DNA from: Yoonia sp. SS1-5
GTDB lineage: Bacteria; Pseudomonadota; Alphaproteobacteria; Rhodobacterales; Rhodobacteraceae
Direction: 5' to 3'
Length of the DNA stretch: 64,000 nt
NCBI RefSeq assembly: GCF_038443705.2
Contig: NZ_CP151767.2
Coordinates: 434,001-498,000 of the forward strand
Both the position numbers and the translations under genes were made by a program. Shown piece after piece: positions 17,952 through 26,807 of this stretch; the first letter of the stretch is position 1; each line of letters starts with the position of its first letter. The notes below the pieces were generated by a model that searched no databases, had not been told where the DNA came from, and worked only from the letters and a program-made list of their open reading frames with translations.

Positions 17952-19142
17952 TCAATTCAACCGAACCTGTAACCTGGCAAAGGCGCATATTGAATTGTTC
18001 AATACGACGTCATGACCCAGAAGTTGGAGCCGCGATACCTTGTCGACCAAGCGCGCGATGAGGCATTCGACCTCCAACAAAGCGAGGTGCATGCCGACGC
18101 ACATGTGGACGCCAGCACCAAAGCCCAAATGACGCCGCGCGTCTTTGCGTGACATGTCGAAGGTATCTGGATCCGCGAACACGGTTTCGTCTCGGTTGGC
18201 CGACGCAAAGAGCATCATGACACGTGCATCTTGCGGGAGCACGATGCCTGCCTCGACCGTCTCAGCCGCGACGTGCCGGGTGAAAGACCGGATGGGTGTG
18301 CCGAGGCGTATCGCTTCGTGCACGGCGTTGGGGATGAGGGTGCGATCCGCCTTCAGCCGCTCAAATTGCGAGGGATCACGCGCCAGATAATAGATTAAAT
18401 GACCGATGGCTGAGATTGTCGTGTCCAGGCTGGGGTTCATATAATCCCGGATCGCAAACGGCGCGAGGTCCGGGTCAATATCGCCGGTGCGGGCCATCTC
18501 GCTGATGCGATGGGTCCAACTGCCAGGTTTCAATTTGGCGGGGGTTACCTCGCGGCCGATGAATTCCCGCATCTCTTGTATCGCGGGGCAGGCGGCTTGC
18601 CCCCGTGCATTTTGAACGCCCAGAACATCAAAGGCCGCTGCGGCCCATTTCAGCATATTTTCCCGCCCGAAGTCGGGCAGTCCGACAAGGTCCCGCACAA
18701 CCGCCAGCGGCAGGCCTTGCGCCAAATCTTCAACTGCGTCGATGGACCCTTTCGCAACTGCCGCATCGACCAACTCTGCCGCCACCTCTTCGATCCGGGC
18801 GCGGTAGGTCTGCACGGCCTTTGGGGTCAATGGCGGCTGCATGGCACCGCGCAAAGCATCATGGCGGGCGCCATCCGAAGCGACAGTGTTGCCCTGCAAA
18901 TGCGCGCAACCAAAATCATCAGCGGCCACGCCTTTGCCGGAGACATAGACATCAGGCCGCCGCAAAGCGGATCGGACCACGTCGTATTGTGTAAAGGCGT
19001 AGTTGCCATGGGCGGTCATCCAGACCACCGGGCCCTTTTCGCGCAACCGCGCGTAATGCGGCCATGGATTGCGGATGACCTCATCCGCGTAGAGATCAAT
19101 GTCATCTCTTGGGCAGGTCGAAGGCGGCGCTGAATTCTTCAT
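17952..19142 (-). CDS. Cytochrome P450, CYP199-like
   Basis: A soluble bacterial P450 of 396 residues. The heme-binding loop FGAGVHMCVG has Cys 348 as ligand, ExxR is E276-R279, and the I-helix has PSLDTTI (Asp 240, Thr 241-242) in place of the common AGxDT. PSLDTTI, the 'PIRSFTRHV' strand and 'LFASANRDE' are like CYP199A enzymes that oxidise para-substituted benzoates. ATG at 19142 is preferred over an upstream TTG. No ferredoxin or reductase gene lies nearby. It is divergent from a TRAP importer with only 58 bases between, containing the palindrome CAATATTG (19177-19184). Confidence 0.85.
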   Translation of the reverse strand: MKNSAPPSTCPRDDIDLYADEVIRNPWPHYARLREKGPVVWMTAHGNYAFTQYDVVRSALRRPDVYVSGKGVAADDFGCAHLQGNTVASDGARHDALRGAMQPPLTPKAVQTYRARIEEVAAELVDAAVAKGSIDAVEDLAQGLPLAVVRDLVGLPDFGRENMLKWAAAAFDVLGVQNARGQAACPAIQEMREFIGREVTPAKLKPGSWTHRISEMARTGDIDPDLAPFAIRDYMNPSLDTTISAIGHLIYYLARDPSQFERLKADRTLIPNAVHEAIRLGTPIRSFTRHVAAETVEAGIVLPQDARVMMLFASANRDETVFADPDTFDMSRKDARRHLGFGAGVHMCVGMHLALLEVECLIARLVDKVSRLQLLGHDVVLNNSICAFARLQVRLN

Positions 19143-19200
19143 TGCCTCAAAATACAACCATGCTAACCTTGGTCAACAATATTGCATAAGGGAGGAATGC

Positions 19201-20199
19201 ATGACGTATCGTGTTGCACTAGCAAGCCTTTGCGCATCCGTCGCTTTGACAGGTCCGGCGCAGGCGCAGGACATCAACCTGACCATGTCGCACTATCTGC
19301 CGCCCGTTCTGGGGCTGCATGTGGATTTTCTGGAGCCATTCGCCCGCGAGCTTGAAGAGAAGTCCGGCGGCAAAGTGGCCGTGGATATTCAGACAGCAGG
19401 CAGCTCGCTTGGAACGATCACCAAGCAGTGGGACCAAACACAGGACGGGTTGACGGATATTTCCTTTGGCCTGCACGGTATCCCGCGTGGCCGTTTCATC
19501 TGCACACAGGTCGTTGAATTGCCGTTTCTCACGGATAGCGTGGAAGAGGCGAACAAGGTTCTTTGGGGTCTCTTTCCCGATCATCTGGCCGAAGAACATG
19601 CTGGTGTGAAGGTACTGGGCCTGATGGCCCATGATCCGGGCGTTTTGGCAACCAACGGCAAGCGGGTCGAAAAGCCCGAAGACCTCAAAGGGCTGCGCAT
19701 TCGTGTCCCATCGCCCTTTATCGCGGCGATGCTCGAAGATTTGGGCGCGGTGCCTGTCGGGATGCCGCCCGGTCAGGTGTATGAGAACATGCAGACCGGC
19801 GCGATTGACGGCGTTGTGTTGCCTTGGGCGGGATTGAAAGAGTTCCGCATCACCGAGGTGACCACCAACGCGATTGAGATCGGGGCCTATACAACGCCCT
19901 TCTATTTCGTGATGAACGAGGACACCTATAACGACATGCCCGCTGATGTGCAGTCCGTTGTGGATGAGATTTCAGGCGACGCGTTGGTCGCAAAGTTCCC
20001 CGATTGGTGGACCGCTTGGGGCGCCGCGGGGCCTGCACAGATCACAGATGCAGGCGGCGAGGTGATCTCGCCGGATGCCGCCCTGTGGCAGGAATGGATT
20101 GATGCGACCGCTGGCACCGTGGCCCGTCTCGAAGCTGACCTCGCCGCAGAATGCGGGCCACAGCTGATCGCGGCCGCGCGTGCGCTGGCCGCTGACTGA
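19201..20199 (+). CDS. dctP: TRAP transporter substrate-binding protein (DctP family), first system
   Basis: A 332-residue periplasmic binding protein: signal peptide ending GPAQAQ, then the DctP-type core. The conserved carboxylate-binding Arg lies in GLRIRVPSPF near 167, and VDGVVLPWAGLKEF near 200 is in the ligand region. GGGAGGA before the ATG at 19201 fixes the start. The ligand is probably an organic acid; because a CYP199-like P450 is divergent and an IclR regulator follows, an aromatic acid is a reasonable guess. Confidence 0.88.
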   Translation: MTYRVALASLCASVALTGPAQAQDINLTMSHYLPPVLGLHVDFLEPFARELEEKSGGKVAVDIQTAGSSLGTITKQWDQTQDGLTDISFGLHGIPRGRFICTQVVELPFLTDSVEEANKVLWGLFPDHLAEEHAGVKVLGLMAHDPGVLATNGKRVEKPEDLKGLRIRVPSPFIAAMLEDLGAVPVGMPPGQVYENMQTGAIDGVVLPWAGLKEFRITEVTTNAIEIGAYTTPFYFVMNEDTYNDMPADVQSVVDEISGDALVAKFPDWWTAWGAAGPAQITDAGGEVISPDAALWQEWIDATAGTVARLEADLAAECGPQLIAAARALAAD

Positions 20200-20250
20200 T
20201 CTTAACTCAAGGTGCTGGCGGGCTGGTGTCGCCAGCGCTACCTATTGGTG

Positions 20251-20754
20251 ATGCGCATCAACAAAATCGTCGATACCGCCACTATGGCACTTGTCTGGGT
20301 CGGCGGCCTGCTTGTCCTGGGTGTCATGCTCTTGACGATCGGAGACATTGTATCTCGTTGGGCCTTTGCCAAAGGCTTCATCGGCCTTGTGGATGTGACC
20401 CAGTTCGCGGTCGTGGGCTTTGCCTATCTTGCGTTGCCCCGCGTGTTCTGGACCGACGCAAATGTTGCGATTGAGCTTTATGATGACCGCCTCTCGCCGC
20501 GCGCGGATGCGGCGCTGCGGGCCTTCGCCCTGATGCTGGCAATCGGCATTGTCGCGCTGTTGCTGCGTTATGGCTGGGTGCAGGCGGAACGCACATTGCG
20601 CTACGGGGATATTTCACAGAATATCGGCATCCCGATGGTTGGATTTTGGGCGCTGATCCTGTGCGGCTTGGCCATGTCGGGGCTGATTTGCCTGCTGCGA
20701 CTGTGGCAATGCGCGGCAACGCTCGTTTCAGGAAAGCGCGCCGATGCCCATTGA
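20251..20754 (+). CDS. dctQ: TRAP transporter small permease (DctQ), first system
   Basis: A 167-residue protein with four hydrophobic segments, the normal DctQ pattern, starting MRINKIVDTATMALVW. A GTG at 20212 would add 13 residues; neither start has a strong ribosome binding site, so the start is uncertain. It overlaps dctM by 11 bases and follows dctP by about 50. Acts with DctM in the inner membrane using the sodium or proton gradient. Confidence 0.88.
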   Translation: MRINKIVDTATMALVWVGGLLVLGVMLLTIGDIVSRWAFAKGFIGLVDVTQFAVVGFAYLALPRVFWTDANVAIELYDDRLSPRADAALRAFALMLAIGIVALLLRYGWVQAERTLRYGDISQNIGIPMVGFWALILCGLAMSGLICLLRLWQCAATLVSGKRADAH

Positions 20755-22042
20755 GCTTTGGGGCGCTGGCGGCTTTGTCGTCCTGATCCTGTTGATCCTT
20801 GCGCGCGTGCCGGTGGCCGTTGCCATGGCAAGCGTTGGCGTTGTGGGCGGCATTCTGTTGAGCGGGGTCAAGAAGACCGGGCTCATCTTCTCTGCGGCTG
20901 CCTTGGAAAGCGTCTTTCCCTACACGCTGTCGGTCGTGCCCCTGTTCATCCTGATGGGTGTGTTCGTCACCCATGCGGATCTATCGCGCAAGCTCTACGA
21001 TGGGATCCACGCGCTGCTGTGCCACAAGCCCGGCGGCTTGGCCCAAGCCACGATTGGGGCTTGCGCCATGTTTGGCGCGATCTGCGGTTCATCGCTTGCA
21101 ACGGCCGCGACCATGACCCGTGTCGCGCTGCCGCAAATGCGGGCGCGGGGCTATGCGGACAGCCTCGCCACTGGGGCGATTGCAGCAGGTGGAACGCTGG
21201 GCATTCTGATCCCGCCCTCCATCATCTTGATGATCTACGGCGTGCTGACGGGGACCTCCATCGGCAAGCTGTTTCTTGCGGGGCTGATCCCCGGCCTTTT
21301 GGGCACGGCACTTTATATGCTGGCCGCGCGCTACGCGGTTTGGCGCGACCCGCAAGCAGGGCCACCCGAGGCGCGCAAAAGCTGGTGTGAACGCGGGCTG
21401 GCGTTGCTGCGGATTTGGGATGTTTTCCTGCTGTTTGGTTTGGTTCTGGGCGGCATCTATGGCGGCTGGTTCTCGACCATCGAGGCGGCTGCCGTGGGCG
21501 CATTTGGCGGGCTGATCGCTGCCGTCGCCCGGCAAAAGTCGCTGCGGTTCCTGCCCAAGGCACTGGACGAGGCCGCGCGCACCACAGGCATGATTTTCAT
21601 CATCATCGTGGGCACTGCGGCCTTCAACGCCTTTATCGAGCGGACGCATCTGCCCAACACGATCATTGGCTTTGTCGCTGATACCGGCCTCAGCCCGCTT
21701 ATGGTTTTGATCCTGCTGATGGGTATCTATCTGGTGCTTGGCTTTATCATGGACGGGCTATCGGTCATCTTTGTGACGATCCCGATTGTGTTCCCGCTGG
21801 TGCAATCACTGGGGATTGACCCCGTTCTCTTTGGAATCCTCGTCGTGACTGCGACCGAGATTGGCTTGATCACGCCGCCTGTGGGCATGAACCTCTTCGT
21901 GATCAAGGGCATTGCGCCTGAGCTGAACATACGCACCGTCTGGAAAGGCGTCGTGCCCTTCATCGCGGCGGATGTGATCCGTCTTGCCCTATTGATCGCA
22001 TTTCCAATCCTAACGCTGCTTTTGCCTGGTGCCGTGCGTTAG
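20744..22042 (+). CDS. dctM: TRAP transporter large permease (DctM), first system
   Basis: A 432-residue membrane protein with about 12 segments, typical length for DctM. Family motifs include GAICGSSLATAATMTRVALPQM near 115 and the hairpin GTLGILIPPS near 150; LITPPVGMNLFV is near 377. It forms the transport unit with DctQ. Its stop overlaps the stop of the convergent IclR gene. Confidence 0.92.
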   Translation: MPIELWGAGGFVVLILLILARVPVAVAMASVGVVGGILLSGVKKTGLIFSAAALESVFPYTLSVVPLFILMGVFVTHADLSRKLYDGIHALLCHKPGGLAQATIGACAMFGAICGSSLATAATMTRVALPQMRARGYADSLATGAIAAGGTLGILIPPSIILMIYGVLTGTSIGKLFLAGLIPGLLGTALYMLAARYAVWRDPQAGPPEARKSWCERGLALLRIWDVFLLFGLVLGGIYGGWFSTIEAAAVGAFGGLIAAVARQKSLRFLPKALDEAARTTGMIFIIIVGTAAFNAFIERTHLPNTIIGFVADTGLSPLMVLILLMGIYLVLGFIMDGLSVIFVTIPIVFPLVQSLGIDPVLFGILVVTATEIGLITPPVGMNLFVIKGIAPELNIRTVWKGVVPFIAADVIRLALLIAFPILTLLLPGAVR

Positions 22043-22839
22043 CGCCCAAACTCCTTTGAGAGGGTTTGGCAAGCCGCACGCAGTGTCTGTGCGACAGCGC
22101 CATGCGGGGCATGGTCATACTCACCCGACCAACCCAGAACGGTGACGGCAAGTGACAGATCGGAATTGTAGGCGAACACAGGTGCAGAGAGGGACGCGAT
22201 GCGCGGCAACAGATCACCGTCGACAAAGCCGATATCGGCTTTCAAAACAGCGTTCTTGATGGCGTCAGCCTTCACGTCGCCTTCTTCCGCAACCAATGGG
22301 ACGATCTGTTTTTCGTTGCCCCAGGCCAGAAACACACGCCCCGTCGCCGATGTCAGGATCGGCAGAACGAGCCCCGCGCGCGCCTCAACCGTCAGCGGCT
22401 TGAACCCTTCGAAATAACGGATGATCGTCGGACCACGATTGCCCCAAACGGCGACAAACACCGCCTCGCCAATCTCGTCGCGCAGCGTTTCGGCAACCTC
22501 GCACGTGCGGTCCACCGTGTCCAACCGGCTGAGCGCTGAAAGCCCCAGACCCAGCGACGTCGTCCCAAGATCATAGGCCCCGCGCCCGGTCTGCCGGAGC
22601 GCGCCGCACCGTACCAATGAGACAAGGTAGTGGTGAACCTTAGAGGGCGAACTATCCAACGCCTGGGCAATCTCGGCCACACCGACCGGACCGGCAGAGG
22701 CTTCTACGATACGCAATATGTCGAACGCCCGTTCGACCGACTGGACGCCTTTGCGCTCGCCGGGCTGAAGCTCGGCGGAAAGCGGCGGTTTGGGCGTTTG
22801 CAACCGCACGAGCGGTTTGAGGGTTTGGTTTTGGCTCAT
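22039..22839 (-). CDS. IclR-family transcriptional regulator
   Basis: A 266-residue regulator: winged helix-turn-helix at about 30-90 (VQSVERAFDILRIVEAS, SPSKVHHYLVSLVRCG) and an IclR ligand-binding domain after it (LPILTSATGRVFLAW, AVTVLGWSG). Many IclR members respond to aromatic acids or their products. It converges on the TRAP dctM gene and probably controls the TRAP/P450 pair, by position. Confidence 0.88.
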   Translation of the reverse strand: MSQNQTLKPLVRLQTPKPPLSAELQPGERKGVQSVERAFDILRIVEASAGPVGVAEIAQALDSSPSKVHHYLVSLVRCGALRQTGRGAYDLGTTSLGLGLSALSRLDTVDRTCEVAETLRDEIGEAVFVAVWGNRGPTIIRYFEGFKPLTVEARAGLVLPILTSATGRVFLAWGNEKQIVPLVAEEGDVKADAIKNAVLKADIGFVDGDLLPRIASLSAPVFAYNSDLSLAVTVLGWSGEYDHAPHGAVAQTLRAACQTLSKEFGR

Positions 22840-23032
22840 GATGACAGCTTATACGCGTCTTTGGAGTATGGGCAGCGAGAATATGGGGTAGGGGTCAGGA
22901 TTGTCCCCAATGAACTGAGCATCTGCGACTCGTGCGGGGCGTAGAATTACATGGTCAGGTTCCAAGCAGCCTGCCATCGTGACTGAACACGCTGGCGCAT
23001 GACCATCTTCGCCGGTGCCTCAGACATCGGAA

Positions 23033-24316
23033 CTATGGGATCACCAGGTTTGGCAGCGTCATTGAGATCGCGGGCACAAAAGTGATCAGCATCAGCGCTA
23101 CGAAGATTGCCAGGTAGAATGGCCAAATCGTTCGCACCGCCTTTTCCATCGGCAGCTTGCCAACGGCACACCCAACGAACAGGCATGTTCCGACCGGTGG
23201 CGTACATAGTCCCAGTCCAAGGTTCACAAGCAAGATCATGCCAAACTGGACAGGATCAATCCCGAGGCTTTGCATCACGGGCAAAAAGATCGGCGTGCAA
23301 ATCAAGATCAACGCAGCCATGTCCATGATCATGCCAAGCAGCAGCAAGACGGCGTTGATCATCAACAGGATCAGTATCGGGTTTTCGCTGATCGCCAGCA
23401 AAAATTTCACCGTATTGTCCGGCACCCTGTAAAACGTCAGCATATACGCGAAAGCACCGGCGCAAGCGATCAGGATCGTGACCATCGAGGTTGTGCGCAC
23501 AGATGAAATAACGGCTGTCTTGAACTTTTCCCAGGTCAGGCTGCGGTACACAAACACCGTCACGACAAAGGCATACATGGCGCCAAACGCCCCGGACTCG
23601 GTCACCGTAAAGATGCCGGACAAGACACCGCCCACGATAATCACGGCCGTCAAAAGGCCCGGAATGGCCCCGGCAAAGCTGAACAGCAACGCCGACCAAC
23701 CGGGGAATCTTTCAGCTTGATAGCCGCGTTTGACAGCAACCAGATAGGCGGCGACAGCAAGGCAGATGCACATCAGAACGCCCGGAACAACACCTGCAAG
23801 GAACAGTTTCGAAATCGACACAGCACCACCGGTGGCCAGCGCGAAGATGATCATATTGTGGCTCGGCGGGATGATGATGCCGGCAATCGAGGACGTCACC
23901 GTCACGTTGACCGCATAGTCTGCGTCATAGCCCTTGTCCTTCATCACAGGCACAAGGATCGACCCCAACGCAGAGATGTCCGCAATCGCCGAGCCGGAAA
24001 TGCCGCCAAAGAGCATCGACGAAAACACGTTCACAATCCCAAGCCCGCCACGGACCGCACCAACGGCGGCTTGCGCGAATTTTACAAGACGCTGCGCGAT
24101 GCCGCCGTGGAACATCAACTCGCCCGCGAAGATAAAGAAGGGGATCGCCATGAAAGCATAAACGTTGATGCCCGCAACGATCCGCTGAAACCCGACGAAC
24201 AGGGGCAGGCCTTCATGCCAGAATGCGACAAGCGCTGCGATGCCCAGAGCAAACGCCACCGGAACGCCAATCATGACGCAGAGGGTGAAAGCCCCCATCA
24301 GAACCATGAATCCCAT
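23033..24316 (-). CDS. dctM: TRAP transporter large permease (DctM), second system
   Basis: A 427-residue DctM with many hydrophobic segments; motifs SGSAIADISALGSILVPVM near 110, 'GIIIPPSHNMIIFA' near 145 and LGLCTPPVGTCLFVG near 375. It is the last gene of the minus-strand order dctP-dctQ-dctM. A different subgroup from the first system; the sequence is closer to those that carry hexuronates and other sugar acids. Confidence 0.92.
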   Translation of the reverse strand: MGFMVLMGAFTLCVMIGVPVAFALGIAALVAFWHEGLPLFVGFQRIVAGINVYAFMAIPFFIFAGELMFHGGIAQRLVKFAQAAVGAVRGGLGIVNVFSSMLFGGISGSAIADISALGSILVPVMKDKGYDADYAVNVTVTSSIAGIIIPPSHNMIIFALATGGAVSISKLFLAGVVPGVLMCICLAVAAYLVAVKRGYQAERFPGWSALLFSFAGAIPGLLTAVIIVGGVLSGIFTVTESGAFGAMYAFVVTVFVYRSLTWEKFKTAVISSVRTTSMVTILIACAGAFAYMLTFYRVPDNTVKFLLAISENPILILLMINAVLLLLGMIMDMAALILICTPIFLPVMQSLGIDPVQFGMILLVNLGLGLCTPPVGTCLFVGCAVGKLPMEKAVRTIWPFYLAIFVALMLITFVPAISMTLPNLVIP

Positions 24317-24319
24317 GTC

Positions 24320-24853
24320 TTAACCCTGATCGATGTTGTCTTTGCGCGCGTCATGCCCAAGGAAGACGCGCAAGAGGTGGCCTGCGGAAAACAGAAAGAG
24401 CAAAAGCCCACAAATGGTCATCGGCAAAGATCGCAGCCCTTCAGACCACTGGATCAAAGGGATGAGGGTCTTCCATTTGAACTGTGTCAGTTCCCATCCG
24501 TACCAGAACATCATGCCGCCAAAGATCATCATCAGCGTATCACTCACCATGACAAAGACGGTGCGCACTGGCCCCGGCACGATGTTGCGAAAGACGACGA
24601 CCGACAGGTGGGTGTGCTGGTGCACGCCCGCTGCGGCCCCAAAGAATGCGATGACCATGACAAGTAGCAGCGAGACCTGCTCGACCCAGGTTGGTGTGTC
24701 GTTCAACACATAGCGGCCGAAGACCAACCAGGCGAAGATCGCCGTCATCACAACAAGCGCCGTGCCAGACAATAAAAAGCAAAGCTTCGTCAGCAAGTCG
24801 TAGCTTTTGTCGAGCGACGTCAGAAACCGTGGTGGCTCGTCTTTGGTTCGCAT
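24320..24853 (-). CDS. dctQ: TRAP transporter small permease (DctQ), second system
   Basis: A 177-residue membrane protein with four hydrophobic segments and the DctQ motif FGRYVLNDTPTWVEQVSLLL near 45. Three bases separate it from dctM. A strong terminator hairpin lies between dctP and this gene, so its level should be lower than that of the binding protein. Confidence 0.9.
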   Translation of the reverse strand: MRTKDEPPRFLTSLDKSYDLLTKLCFLLSGTALVVMTAIFAWLVFGRYVLNDTPTWVEQVSLLLVMVIAFFGAAAGVHQHTHLSVVVFRNIVPGPVRTVFVMVSDTLMMIFGGMMFWYGWELTQFKWKTLIPLIQWSEGLRSLPMTICGLLLFLFSAGHLLRVFLGHDARKDNIDQG

Positions 24854-24867
24854 GCTGGGTCCCCGCC

Positions 24868-24901
24868 AAAAAAACGCCCGGCACCGAAAGTGGCGCCGGG
24901 C
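24868..24901 (-). terminator. Intrinsic terminator between dctP and dctQ of second TRAP operon
   Basis: On the minus strand a 10-bp GC-rich stem with arms GCCCGGCGCC and GGTGCCGGGC (24892-24901 and 24876-24885; one G-T pair), a six-base loop and then GTTTTTTT (24875-24868). This is a textbook intrinsic terminator, placed inside the operon. Confidence 0.85.
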
Positions 24902-24926
24902 ACTGTCTTAAACTAACGCGTGCAGA

Positions 24927-25907
24927 TCACTCGGTTGATTGCGCGATTTCGACCAGCGCTGCCATGTCAGGATTGACCGCGAGGTACTCTTCATAGACCG
25001 CACCCATGGCGTCCTGGAAGGGCCCCTTGTCAGCGATTTCGGTCACGACGATGCCCGCGGCCTCAACGTCTGCACGGGCCTGCTCGGTTCCGACCGCCCA
25101 TAGCTCGCGCTGATAGAGTGCTGCTTCTTCGGCGGCGGCGCGTACGGCTGCTTGCATGTCTTCGGACAGGGCCTCGAACTTAGCGGTATTCACGCAGATA
25201 CACTCTGGAATGATCAGGTGCTCGGACAGTGAATAATGCGTCGTCACCTCGTAGTGACCGACGTTTTTGAAGGATGGGAAGTTATTCTCGGCACCGTCCA
25301 CGACACCGGTTTTCAACGCCTGCTGCACCTCGGCAAAGGCCATCGGGGACGGGTTGCCGCCCATCGCAGAGATCATCGAGGTGTAGAGATCGTTGTTCAT
25401 CACGCGGATTTTCAGCCCTTCGACGTCAGCAGGCGTTTCAATCGCTTTCTGCGCATAGAAAGACCGCGCACCGGCATCAATCCAGGCAATTGGCATGATG
25501 CCTGCTTCTGCCATGGCTGCGCCCATGACGTCACCTGCTTCGCCCTCAAGCACACGGAACATGTGCGGCACGCTTTTGAAGATGAACGGCAACGACACAA
25601 GGTTCGCCTCTTTCACGATCGGGCCAATCGGGCCGAGGTTGAAGTTGCCAACATCAATCGCCCCAATGCGGACTTGTTCAATCGCATCAGGCTGCGAGCC
25701 CAAAACACCACCGTGGAAAACATCAACGGTCACCTCACCACCCGTCTTGTCCGCAACCAGCTCGGCAAACCGATCCATTGCTGCGGTATTGGGATGGCCT
25801 TCGTTGTGGATGTTCCAGGCGCGCCAGGTTTCTGCGGTGGCTGCCGTGGCGAGCACGGCAATCGTGCTGGCGGCGACAATGGTTGTTGTCAGTTTCTTGA
25901 GCATCAT
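24927..25907 (-). CDS. dctP: TRAP transporter substrate-binding protein (DctP family), second system
   Basis: A 326-residue periplasmic binding protein: signal peptide ending ATAATA-E, and DctP core with GARSFYA near 145, GLKIRVMNN (ligand-binding Arg) near 165 and VDGAENNFPSF near 205, a pattern common in uronate-binding TRAP proteins. GGAGG lies two bases before the first and five before the second ATG, so translation may begin at 25904. Divergent from a GntR gene with an operator between. Together with manD in the same regulon this suggests a hexuronate or hexonate ligand. Confidence 0.88.
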   Translation of the reverse strand: MMLKKLTTTIVAASTIAVLATAATAETWRAWNIHNEGHPNTAAMDRFAELVADKTGGEVTVDVFHGGVLGSQPDAIEQVRIGAIDVGNFNLGPIGPIVKEANLVSLPFIFKSVPHMFRVLEGEAGDVMGAAMAEAGIMPIAWIDAGARSFYAQKAIETPADVEGLKIRVMNNDLYTSMISAMGGNPSPMAFAEVQQALKTGVVDGAENNFPSFKNVGHYEVTTHYSLSEHLIIPECICVNTAKFEALSEDMQAAVRAAAEEAALYQRELWAVGTEQARADVEAAGIVVTEIADKGPFQDAMGAVYEEYLAVNPDMAALVEIAQSTE

Positions 25908-25970
25908 GTCCTCCCTTTGAGCTCACGCGCCGCGCTTGAACCGGCGCTATATTATGATCTAATTGTGGTG

Positions 25971-25984
25971 ACTAGTATCCCAGA
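25971..25984. promoter_or_regulatory. GntR operator, copy 1 (dctP / gntR divergent region)
   Basis: ACTAGTATCCCAGA, which differs by one base from the twin sites at 30207 and 30240. The core CTAGTATACCAG in those is near-palindromic around GTATAC, like known FadR-subfamily operators. A TTGACA-type element (minus strand, 25991-25986) abuts it. Binding is inferred. Confidence 0.6.
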
Positions 25985-26099
25985 ATGTCAACTGCAAATT
26001 CCGCGGACTCGGCGCGGCCTTCAGGGCGGCGTCAATTGGCGTGCATTTTCCATGGTTTAGCGGTAATCCGTTTTCGACAATTGATCAGACGAGTGAACG

Positions 26100-26786
26100 A
26101 TGCCGCTGGAGATTAGAAACAGGACCGCGCCCCGGACGACCACAGATATGGTGTTTGAAACGCTTCATGCACAGATTCTTTCGCTGGAACTTTTGCCGGG
26201 CGCCCGGATTTCCGAGGCAGAGGTGGCGGCCAAGCTAGGTGTCTCCCGGCAGCCGGTCCGGGATGCCTTTAACCGGCTCAGCAACTTGCAGCTTTTGAAA
26301 GTCCGGCCACAGCGCGCCACCGTCGTCAGCGGATTTTCCATTACAGAGATCGAGAATACCCGCTTTGTGAGGCTCGCGGTCGAGCTGGAAATCGCGCGGC
26401 TGGCCTGCCAGAACTGGGTGCCGGCAAACGCCCAGCTGCTTAAAGAGAATATCGCGCAGCAAAGGGCCGCGATCAAGGCGGGCCAAACGCAAACCTTTCA
26501 CCAATTGGACTATGACTTTCACAAACTCATCTGCGAATTAGGCGGGCACCCCCTTGCGTTTCAAACCATCGTCGAGTGCAAGCAAAGGGTGGACCGCCTT
26601 TGCATGCTCAGCCTCGCCAGCAGGGATGAAGTTGCCGCCGTACTCGTCGACCACGAAAGCATCGCGGACGCGCTTTCGAGTGGGTCCATCGAGAAGGTCG
26701 AAACCGTATTTCGCCGACATCTCGGGCGTCTCGATAGCGTGATCAGCGATATTTACGCAACTCACGCTGAATTTTTCGACAACTAG
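26100..26786 (+). CDS. GntR-family regulator, FCD (FadR) subgroup, copy 1
   Basis: A 228-residue regulator: winged helix-turn-helix at about 15-75 with PGARISEAEVAAKLGVSRQP and VRPQRATVV, then an all-helical FCD effector domain (RFVRLAVELEIARLAC, DYDFHKLICELGGH, H...R...). FCD domains often bind a metal and a sugar acid. Paralogous to the GntR at 29461 (shared SRQPVRDAF, RPQRAT, KVDRLCML-like segments). Divergent from the second TRAP operon with a predicted operator between, so it likely represses that operon or itself. Confidence 0.88.
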   Translation: MPLEIRNRTAPRTTTDMVFETLHAQILSLELLPGARISEAEVAAKLGVSRQPVRDAFNRLSNLQLLKVRPQRATVVSGFSITEIENTRFVRLAVELEIARLACQNWVPANAQLLKENIAQQRAAIKAGQTQTFHQLDYDFHKLICELGGHPLAFQTIVECKQRVDRLCMLSLASRDEVAAVLVDHESIADALSSGSIEKVETVFRRHLGRLDSVISDIYATHAEFFDN

Positions 26787-26807
26787 GGTCCTGACCCCAG
26801 GGTCCGC

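Noticed and set aside
23717..24667. 316-codon open frame antisense to the second TRAP permeases
   Set aside because: Shadow of dctM/dctQ; no start signal and no family likeness.
25236..26060. 274-codon open frame antisense to the second dctP
   Set aside because: Overlaps the whole binding-protein gene and the operator region; product has no likeness to known families.
26786..26797. GGGTC-CT-GACCC repeat between gntR and manD
   Set aside because: Only five pairs and a two-base loop, too short to call a terminator.
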